Source: Protopterus annectens
Lineage: Eukaryota > Chordata > Ceratodontiformes > Protopteridae
Assembly (NCBI RefSeq): GCF_019279795.1
Contig: NC_056731.1
Coordinates: 867,059,982-867,123,981 of the forward strand
Reading direction: 5' to 3'
Length of the DNA: 64,000 nucleotides
Of this stretch, positions 56,798 to 64,000 are shown in pieces. A model generated the notes under the pieces. It was not told where the DNA came from and searched no databases. It worked only from the letters and a program-made list of their open reading frames with translations. Within the stretch, counting starts at the first letter, position 1. Every line of letters starts with the position of its first letter. A program made the translations under genes and the position numbers.

Positions 56798-58555
56798 AAA
56801 TGCCGTTGCAAGCGTCAGATACCGCAAAAGGATATCCACGACCATTGCGTCTTTTGTGTTGGGAAGGAACACAATCATACTCCTTATTCCATTTGCCAAT
56901 TTTTTGTACCAAAGACCCTCCACAGCCATCTGGCTGCACGAAATTTATATTTAGAGAACCAACATCTCAAAAAGCTTGTGCTTAGAATGGCCTACTTCCA
57001 TTGTCTCTCCGCCATCAGACTTCCTGCCAGCTTCTGATTTAGGAGTTGAGGGACGTCCGACAGAACCGACTACTTCAACAGCTCCCATCGAGGAAGCCGC
57101 TTCAGAAGTTACGGCCTGCATGTCCACAGAGATAATCTAGACATCGGTTCCTACCGATGTCGAGGGGGAGCCAGAAACAGTCAGACAACCTTCAGAGGCT
57201 CTTATTCCTGAGAATCAAGGTTCTGAGCGTAGGCCTTCTCCCAAACCAGTGCCTACTAAATGAAAACAGAAAACTAAACATTTGACTCCTACCCCTGAAG
57301 GAGTCCCAGACTGGCAATTTTTCACTAACTCTCTGATGCAGGCCTTTATGGCCCTCAGGCCCACAGGTTCTACTCCCTCCATTATACCTGTTCTCAGTCC
57401 TAGGCCTGCCTCTGCCATTTCTCTCCCCTTGCAGACTACCCAAGAAGGAGAGGAGGAACTAGAACCTTACTGCTCTTCTTCTGAAGAGTCCATTTCTTAT
57501 GCATCCCAGATTGCCTCTCCTTAGAATATTATTCACCAGATGAGGAATCAGTTGAAGGGGACTCACCACCAGAGGACATTACCTTTGATGAAACAATAAC
57601 TAAGATGAAAGAGTACTTTAAATGGGACACTACCTTGATGACTGACACCTAGAGAAGGTATTTTGAACTCCTTCAAGTGGAGTCTCCCTCCCCATCAGCT
57701 ATCCCACCAGTCTTACCTGCCTATCTGGATGCTTTTACCTCTGCATCCAAAAATCCAGACTCTCAACCACCTGCACCTAAAAGACCAGACAGGTTTTATA
57801 AGGTTCCGGATGAGCAAAAATTCTTAGTTAAACACCCCTTGGCAGATCCTGCAGTTACTGCTGTCTCCCCAGACAAGCAATCCAGACTTATTCCCTCTGC
57901 ATCTCTTTTGCCTACTGATAAAGACAGCAAAAGCATGGACAGGATTGGTAAAAAAGTGTACACCTCTTCCACCCTGGCCTTCCGTGCTATAAATTGTCAG
58001 ACATACATGGTTAAATATGCACTGGACCTTGTCTCACAAGCAGCTAATCTCCTGGCTGCCACACCTGACTGCCCCACTAAATCAGACATAACATCTAAAT
58101 TGTCTGTGGCTTCACGGGTAGCCAGACATTCAGTTAGGTGCAGTTATGATGCTGCAGAGGCCTCTGCTAGGTCAGCAGCTTCTGCTTCCATCCTCTGCAG
58201 ATACTCTTGGCTGCACCTACAACCTCTTCCAGAAGACTTTAAAACTAAGATTATGGACGCCCCCTTAGACCATAACCTTTTGTCTGGAAAACAGTCTGCA
58301 GAACTTTTTAAAAACCTGCAGGAGAAAAGCAAGGAACTGCAGGACATCAAGCATTTGCTTGTGTCCCCTATTCCAAAGTATTACAGGAACTACCCTGCTA
58401 AAGCCTCATTTGTCAGGAGAACCCCTTCCTCTGCCACCCCCTCATCCTCCAGGCACAGGAGGGGAACCAGAAGGCAAACATTCTCCAGACCTGTCACCTC
58501 TCAACCAAGTCCTAGACAGTCCTTTCAGGATAGAAATGCACCCAACAATGTGTGA
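56798..58555 (+). pseudogene. DIRS gag
   Basis: The N-terminal zinc-binding region (56798-57000, frame without its own ATG in view) reads KCRCKRQIPQKDIHDHCVFC, then a second Cys near SICQFF, as in DIRS Gag. An acidic, Pro/Thr-rich middle follows with stops at about 57138 and 57261. The C-terminal frame 57677-58555 (292 residues) is open and ends in a basic Ser/Arg/Pro-rich tail. It would package the element RNA. It is broken into at least three frames. Confidence 0.75.
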
Positions 58556-60110
58556 CTGCCTTGCCCATCTGCCTTTGTCAGCCCGCATATCCCACTGTTT
58601 ACCCATTTGTAAAGCCATCACTTCAGACCAATGGGTGCTGAGTATCATTCAAAACGGATACTTCCTTTCTTGGAGGGAAAAGCCCATCCCAAAGCCCATT
58701 CCCTTTCCTCCCAAAACCAAATCCACCTCCTGCCACAATGTCTTCAACACCTCCAAAAACTAGGAACAATAGAACCTGCTCCTCCCGGGCAGGAAGGAAA
58801 AGGATTTTACTCAAGACTCTTTCTGGTCCCCAAAAAGGATAGCCCTTGGAGACCTGTACTGGATCGATCTTTCCTGAACCTATTTCTAGAAGCTACTTCT
58901 TTCAAAATGCTGTCCCTCCCAACTCTACTCCCTCTTATACCAGACCAGGCCTTCATGTCCACTCTGGATCTAAAGGAGGCTTACCTTCATATCCCCATAA
59001 AACCCTCCAACAGAAAATGTTTACGTTTTTCTGAACCCTGCTCTCATTTTCAGTTTATGGCCTTCCTCTTTGGTTTGTCTACAGCACCTAGAGTATTCAC
59101 AAAATGCCTAGCCCCAGCCATTGCTTACTGCAGGACCCAAGGTATCCAACTCTACCCCTACCTAGATGACATTTTTCTCCTAGCAGAGACAGAAACTTGT
59201 CTCAGAGACCACCTCAGGTTCATCACCACCCTTCTTCAAATCCTGGGCTTCACCCTGAGTATAAACAAATCCTGCTTGCTTCCTCATCAAGATAAACATT
59301 TTCTGGGCTACAGGATCAAGACAGATCTAATTGCGGGCCTTTCTTCCACAGGAAAAGGTCCACTCCCTCTCCATTCACATTCAAAACCTTTTACTGGAAT
59401 CCCAGATTTCTGCAAGACAATTCCTGCAACTCCTGGGGCTTATGGCAGCCACCATTCCCATGCTTCCCTTAGCAAGATTGCACATGCGGACGTTCCAATG
59501 GTACCTCAAGAACGTGTGGCCACAACACCTACACTCTCTAGATAAGCAGATCCCCTTTTTGCCCTGCCTCAAATCCGAGCTAAGGTGGTGGATTCAACAA
59601 ATCCATCACAACCCAGGATTGCCTCTCCAAATGCCTTCCCCAAACCAGTTCATCTACACAGATGCATAGGACCTAGGGTGGGGAGCCACCTGCAAGGATT
59701 CCAGGGATCATGAAATTTGGAGCCCTGTCCTTCAAAAGAAACATATCAATGTCAGGGAGCTGACTGTAGTTTTCCTAGCCCTGGAGGCTTTTCTTCCTAC
59801 CCTCCATCCGGGTCCCCTTCTAATATTCACAGACAACACCACAGTCATGTGGTACCTCAACAAACAAGGAGGACCCAAAGCCTACCTCCTTTGCAGAATA
59901 ACTCTACAAATCTGTGACCTTGCCTCCAGGCACAACCTGTCCCTGCAGGCCTCATACAACCCTTCTCAGAACAACAAACAGGCCGATGCTCTAAGCAGAA
60001 CATCTTCTCTACAGCATGAGGGAATGCTGAACAGGGAAACCTTTCTAGACATTGTCCACCGGTGGGGCACTCCTCAAGTGGATCTATTTGCCTCCCCCCA
60101 GAACAGATAG
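58536..60110 (+). pseudogene. DIRS reverse transcriptase and RNase H
   Basis: It overlaps the end of gag. ITSDQWVLSIIQNGYFL (about 58618-58670) starts RT. GFYSRLFLVPKKDS and WRPVLDRSFLN follow after a shift near 58735. STLDLKEAYLHIPI (motif A) and LYPYLDDIFLLA (motif C, about 59150-59180) keep the catalytic Asp residues. RNase H begins FIYTDA then a stop (59669) where Ser is usual, with HINVRELTVVFLALEAF, DNTTVMWYLNKQGG, ADALSRTS and HRWGTPQVDLFAS. There are frame changes near 59390, 59670 and 59900. Confidence 0.85.
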
Positions 60111-60452
60111 TTGATCAATTTCTGCACCAAGGATCACTCCCCACTAGCCTGGAGAGTGATGTTTTCAGCATTCTTTGGAAGGGGCTGTTTCTTTATGCTT
60201 CCCCCCTTCCCTCTAATCCAAAAGGTCCTACCGAAAATCAGGAAGGACAAACCAAAAATCTTGTTGATGATCCCCTAGTGGCCAAGGCAGCACCGGTTCC
60301 CCCTACTTCACTCACTAGCCAAGGGCAGTCACCACATGTTACCCCATAAGGTGGACCTTCTCACATAACATCCATCCTCACCTACAGATGTTAGCACTAA
60401 CACTCTGGGTGATAAACATATAATCTCTTTTAGACACTGCTATTCAGAGGGC
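60111..60452 (+). other. DIRS segment between RNase H and recombinase
   Basis: Contains the decayed end of the RNase H region and the lead-in to the recombinase. Overlapping frames give no clean domain. Confidence 0.5.
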
Positions 60453-61468
60453 ATGCTTAAAGCCCTGAGGGAGGCCAGGAAACCTGCTACTAGAAAATTA
60501 TACTTATCAAAATGGGAGAGATTCTCAAAATGGTGTCAACATAAGGACAGAGACCCCAGCCAGGCTGATCCTTCCCTAGTCCTTGCATATGTGTGTGAAC
60601 TCATTAAGGATGGCCTTTCTTCATTGGAAGTACATCTTTCATATCTGCCTGTCTGCCTCTAGACCCCCCCTTTACTATCCAGGCTAGATGTTACATTTTT
60701 CCTGAGAGGGGTCTTACACATCAGACCACCTAGAAAATCCATCCCGCTACCCTGGGATCTAAACTTTGTCCTGGAAAACTAACACTTGACCCCTTTGAAC
60801 CAGCTAGTAATGCTACTTTACAATTGTGTACATGTAAGACTGTACTGTTGGTGGCCATCACTTCTGCTAGGAATGTGTCAGAGTTACAGGCTGTCATGGC
60901 CTGCCCCCTACACTATCTTCCACAAGGACAGGGTGACTTTACACACTAACCCTTCCTTCATGCCTAAAGTGGTAGACAAGCTGTCTTTAAAACAGTCTAT
61001 TCACCTGCCTATCTTCTTCCCCTCTCCAGCAAACAAGAGTGAGAGTATTCTCTATTCCCTGGATGTACACAGACAACTTAGATTCTACTTAGACAAAACT
61101 AAGCCCTTCAGAAAATCTGATCAACTTTTTCTCTCCTTCCACCCCAGGGCTATGGGCAAGGCAGTTTCCAAGCAAACTATTTCAGGTTGGATCAGAAATC
61201 CATTTCATCCTGCTACTCACACCATAGCAAACCTTTACCCCATGGAGTGAGAGCTCATTCCACCAGAGGTACGGCTACTTCCAAAGCCTTCCTCAAAGGG
61301 CTGGACACAGCTTCCATTTCAGAAGCTGTCACCTGGTCCACTATCCACACCTTCACCAAACACTACAAACTAGATCAAGTCTCCAGAGCCAGGGCAGGCT
61401 TTGCTAGAACAATCCTGCAGGGGTTTCTGGAATCTTCAACCTCTACTGCCACCCTTACCTCTAACTAG
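60453..61468 (+). pseudogene. DIRS tyrosine recombinase, catalytic Arg lost
   Basis: The N-terminal core-binding part (60453-60662) reads EARKPATRKLYLSKWERFSK. After breaks, the catalytic domain shows LLVAITSARNVSELQAV (60843-60895): alignment with the R-[VI]-SEL box puts Asn (60872-60874) where the first catalytic Arg is expected. RAHSTRGTA supplies His (61256-61258) and the second Arg (61265-61267), and TFTKHYKLD supplies the nucleophile Tyr (61364-61366). Intact enzymes integrate circular cDNA by site-specific recombination. Several frameshifts exist. Confidence 0.83.
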
Positions 61469-61479
61469 CTGTGGTACTC

Positions 61480-61530
61480 TCCCACAGTAAGAATACTGCA
61501 ACATAGGAATCGAAGGACGTAGAATAGTTC
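61480..61530. repeat. Right inverted terminal repeat of the DIRS element
   Basis: Begins TCCCACAGTAAGAATACTGC; inverted copy of 56458-56509. Confidence 0.75.
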
Positions 61531-62479
61531 TGTAAAATCTTATCATAACCATAGATAGTACGTAGAAGATAGCATTTGGAGCTGTGTGTCTAGTTGTGTG
61601 TGGGGAACAATGATGTATGTTTGATTTGAGACAAATAATGTTTAGAGCATTGCCAACATTTCTCATAGATGCACAGACTCGGGAAAGCTGAGCTACAAGC
61701 ATGAAATTGAGCCAGTGCAGCACTCAGTGGTAGTCTGCTTTGTCACAGACAGTATAGCATTCCTACCTTTATCCCTAGGAGTGCTGGTCATATTTCACAG
61801 TATTGGCAGCTGTCACCTACAAAAGCAAGAAGTTTTATTAGTGAACTGAAGCCTTCGTGTGCTGTTTAGGCTACCACTGGCACTAAACCAATATGTTGTT
61901 CGTATATGTGTAGAAGCCAGTGCAAAAGCCAAAAAAAAAAAAAAAACCAGGAGGCGGCAACTGAAGGTATTAGTTTTGCTTTTTACTACTAACCGCTGTC
62001 TGTCTAAGAAGCCTCACTTTTCTTTCTAGAAGGTGGAGTCCTTTTCTTTCCTCATTATTTCACTTTTTCTGTACATAGCCCTTCTCATACATGTATAGTC
62101 TAGGTCCAGATGCAGAGATGATAAAATCAGCAAGCAAAGGAGAGTAGTATTTCTGGAATTGAATTCATCGTCAAGTCATGGTGAGTACCTTCACAAGGTG
62201 GACCCTGTTTTTACAAAATCTCACCAAGACAACTCTGATATATATTTTATAGAGCATATATCTTGGACTGAAGTAGGTTAAAAAAATAAAAAAGGCAGCT
62301 GGGTGCACAAGTCCCAGTATAAAAGTATCCAATCCTGGTAGGAGCATCGAACTGGAAAAACTGGCAATGTAGAATCATCCAGAGACGGAAATATTCCTAG
62401 AATGGGATTAGGCCAGACTCAAGAGGAGGATGACCCCCTGTTCTAAAAGGAAGTAGTAGTCCACAAAAAGATTATTGAG
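61531..62479. other. No firm feature
   Basis: A faint recombinase-like phrase (LGKAELQA, about 61681-61705) could be the continuation of the older DIRS relic beyond the nested insertion, but the support is weak. An A-run lies at 61931-61946. Nothing else is assignable. Confidence 0.35.
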
Positions 62480-63895
62480 AATAAGAAAGAAATTATCTAG
62501 TTTATTGTTATGCAAAAAGCCCAGAATTTCCTAATAGAAGATATTCAAAAAGATTGAGAGAGAGAGAAGAAAAATATTTGCACAAGATAAACTGTCAAAA
62601 GTTTCAAATGCAAATTTGTGTTCATTAGTACATGAAAACATTATATAGACTAAGAAAACTTGGACCATTTGAAAAAAAGAAGACTGAGGAATTGCAAAAA
62701 TATAAAGAACAAAACCTAAAGAGTTTTGAAAGATATAAAAAAAAAGAAGCCTGGGCATGGGAAAGAAGAGATGCGATATGGTGTAATATTTATGCAGAGT
62801 AGAAAGCCAGACTAATCAATATAAAAAAGCAGCTCCAAAGATATTTGAAGAAAAATACAGGCAAAGCCACCTAGATATGGAAAATTTCACAGTACAAAAA
62901 ATAAGATCACAAAGGGGGAACATAGAACAGAAGATTAGTAAAGTAGAAGTTAAACAAATAAAAGCTGAAGTTATAGATTATCGTAGCAGTGAAGGATTTA
63001 GTGTAGAAAGTCTAACTCCGGTTATGTCACAGCTTGATGGAACAATAATCCTACCTAGAGTGTAAAAAGGTGAGGCAGTCCTTTAGTCCACCCCAACTAA
63101 AAACTATCCAAGAACATATTCATACCACATGGAGTGCTCCATTGCACTCAAAATGTCCCAACGACTTATCCTCATACCCCTTCATGTAAATATTGTAAAT
63201 AGATTTCTTAACTCTCTTCTCTATGTGCTTATATAATGCATTTTCTCAAACTACTCTATAAGAATACCTTTACAAATGTATAACCTTCTAAGAATGTGCT
63301 TATGTGCTCAAATAATGCATTGTCTTAAATTACCCTATAAGAACAGCTTATAATTGTATAACCTTTTAGAATAACCTTAGTGAAGTTGTAGTTGACTTTG
63401 TTGTAATAATGAATGTTCCTATTGTACAAACTGGTCACCTCAATGTATCATTCATATTTTATATTTCTGTATTTTGTATTTGTACATTTGGAGCTTTTCT
63501 CCCCGGGCCTCCACTGAAAACGAACCTCGAGTTATGGATTACCTACGAAAAGAAGGATTTACTGTAGAAAATCCAACTCTGGTAACGTCACAGTATTATG
63601 GAACAGTGAATCCACAAGTTAAGGAGAAATGGGTGGAATGGAAAGCACCTGATCAGTTGCCACATGAAGATATTCTGGAGCCTTCAGTAGGAAATCCATA
63701 CAAAAGTTCAGTTGGAGTTGCACATCAAGGGAAGTAACAGGAAACAGTTGCAACTCCGATGCAGTCAGTGTTGTAGAGCGATACACCAGTGAGATCCCAT
63801 ATGAAAGAGCAACAGATGATGCAGGATGCCGCTGAAGAGAATATGTCACAGGAAGATGTTTTGGAACTACCTGTAGAATGCTCGCAGGAAACAAA
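62480..63895 (+). pseudogene. Unrecognised charged coding-like sequence, interrupted
   Basis: I do not recognise this. Broken frames from about 62480 are rich in Lys, Glu and Ile with coiled-coil character, for example EQKISKVEVKQIKAEVI at 62926-62980. The frame 62877-63065 ends with EGFSVESLTPVMSQLDGTI. After an interruption (63066-63522) a related sequence appears, EGFTVENPTLVTSQYYGTV (63553-63610), within a frame to 63737. The two segments are about 75 percent alike at DNA level. It could be ORF1 or gag of an unknown retroelement, or a pseudogene. Confidence 0.4.
63200..63522 (+). mobile_element. L2-like LINE 3' UTR fragment
   Basis: GGAGCTTTTCTCCCCGGGCC then TCCACTGAAAA (63489-63520) matches, inverted, the 3' UTR of the L2-like LINE at 79-108. 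The preceding GGTCACCTCAATGTAT resembles GTTCACCTCATGTAT on the minus strand near 180-200. Two imperfect tandem units (TGTGCTTAT, AATGCATT, CTATAAGAA, GTATAACCTT) lie at about 63222-63372. The final part of the UTR is absent. Confidence 0.65.
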
Positions 63896-64000
63896 ATAAA
63901 GAATGTGCCCTCTGTTTAGAAGAAAAAGATCCTAAGGGTAGAGTTCCATGATTTAATAGAGATGGGTAGATATTTTAAGATCGATGAAATAAATAGATTA

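Larger units (their letters stand above)
56458..61530 (+). mobile_element. DIRS-type tyrosine-recombinase retrotransposon
   Basis: About 5.07 kb, with gag, RT/RNase H and tyrosine recombinase in DIRS order and inverted rather than direct terminal repeats: TTCCTGTGTTGCAGCATTC near 56480 against the reverse complement of GAATACTGCAACATAGGAA near 61490. The inverted match may extend from GAACTA at 56458 to TAGTTC at 61530. No target duplication is expected or seen. Frameshifts and stops occur in all three genes. It has inserted into an older DIRS relic. Confidence 0.85.

Noticed and set aside
61651-61720. Continuation of the DIRS relic beyond the nested DIRS element
   Set aside because: LGKAELQA is too short to claim homology and the following sequence does not align.
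1-64000. CRISPR array, bacterial operon or phage
   Set aside because: The tandem arrays are simple microsatellites or short 5' UTR units. The sequence is clearly eukaryotic, with LINEs, SINEs and intron-like AT-rich DNA.

Overview
This window reads as non-coding, transposon-packed DNA from a vertebrate with a large genome. It is AT-rich and full of microsatellites. I found no convincing host exon and no tRNA or rRNA gene. The mix of retroelements (L1/Tx1-like, CR1, an L2-like LINE, RTE, a Penelope-like element, DIRS and a Gmr1-like Ty3/Gypsy element with a SCAN-like Gag) plus a Tigger-like MITE fits an amphibian, lungfish or similar lineage. The species cannot be fixed from sequence alone. 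Every coding region here is a retroelement gene, and nearly all carry frameshifts, stops or lost catalytic residues.

Layout. 1-2361 (minus): L2-like LINE, 5' truncated. 2414-3716 (plus): young RTE LINE fragment. 3760-4560 (minus): L1-like C-terminal relic. 5517-14447 (minus): complete but dead Gmr1-like LTR retrotransposon, bounded by a 5-bp TGAAC duplication, lacking RT/RNase H, with a Penelope-like element (11267-13641) nested in its right LTR. 14890-15272: foldback MITE A. 15770-16260: CR1 3' end. 16419-26181 (plus): L1/Tx1-like LINE with MITEs B, C and D inside. 27540-35250: cluster of four CR1 pieces, including one near-complete copy with an esterase-type ORF1. 35850-37990 (minus): L1 relic split by an RTE-tailed SINE. 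38025-45480 (minus): second L1/Tx1-like copy with MITE E. 45492-54900: mostly unassigned, with a Tigger-like MITE, a Penelope scrap, a second SINE and an unclassified dispersed repeat. 54900-56457: DIRS relic. 56458-61530: DIRS element with inverted terminal repeats inserted into the relic's recombinase gene. 62480-63900: unrecognised AT-rich coding-like sequence interrupted by the 3' UTR of the same L2-like family seen at the window start.

The most unusual signal is a set of five foldback elements (A-E, 304-584 bp). They share a start resembling GGGTCC and a central core of about 65-80 bp (key words GTGCAATCTCGGAGTTGG, TATTTAAGT, then a G-run/C-run hairpin). Their long terminal inverted repeats differ strongly between copies, and in several copies each TIR is itself a quasi-palindrome. 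A and B have 9-bp target duplications. C, D and E adjoin long TA arrays. For C and D the host is L1 reverse-transcriptase coding sequence that could not have held such arrays before insertion, so the arrays appear to have arisen with the elements. I recognise no named family.

A second coherent story is a LINE/SINE pair. The RTE LINE at 2414-3716 and two SINEs (35981-36184 and 52925-53095) share a 3' tail in which the LINE's own stop codon is embedded.
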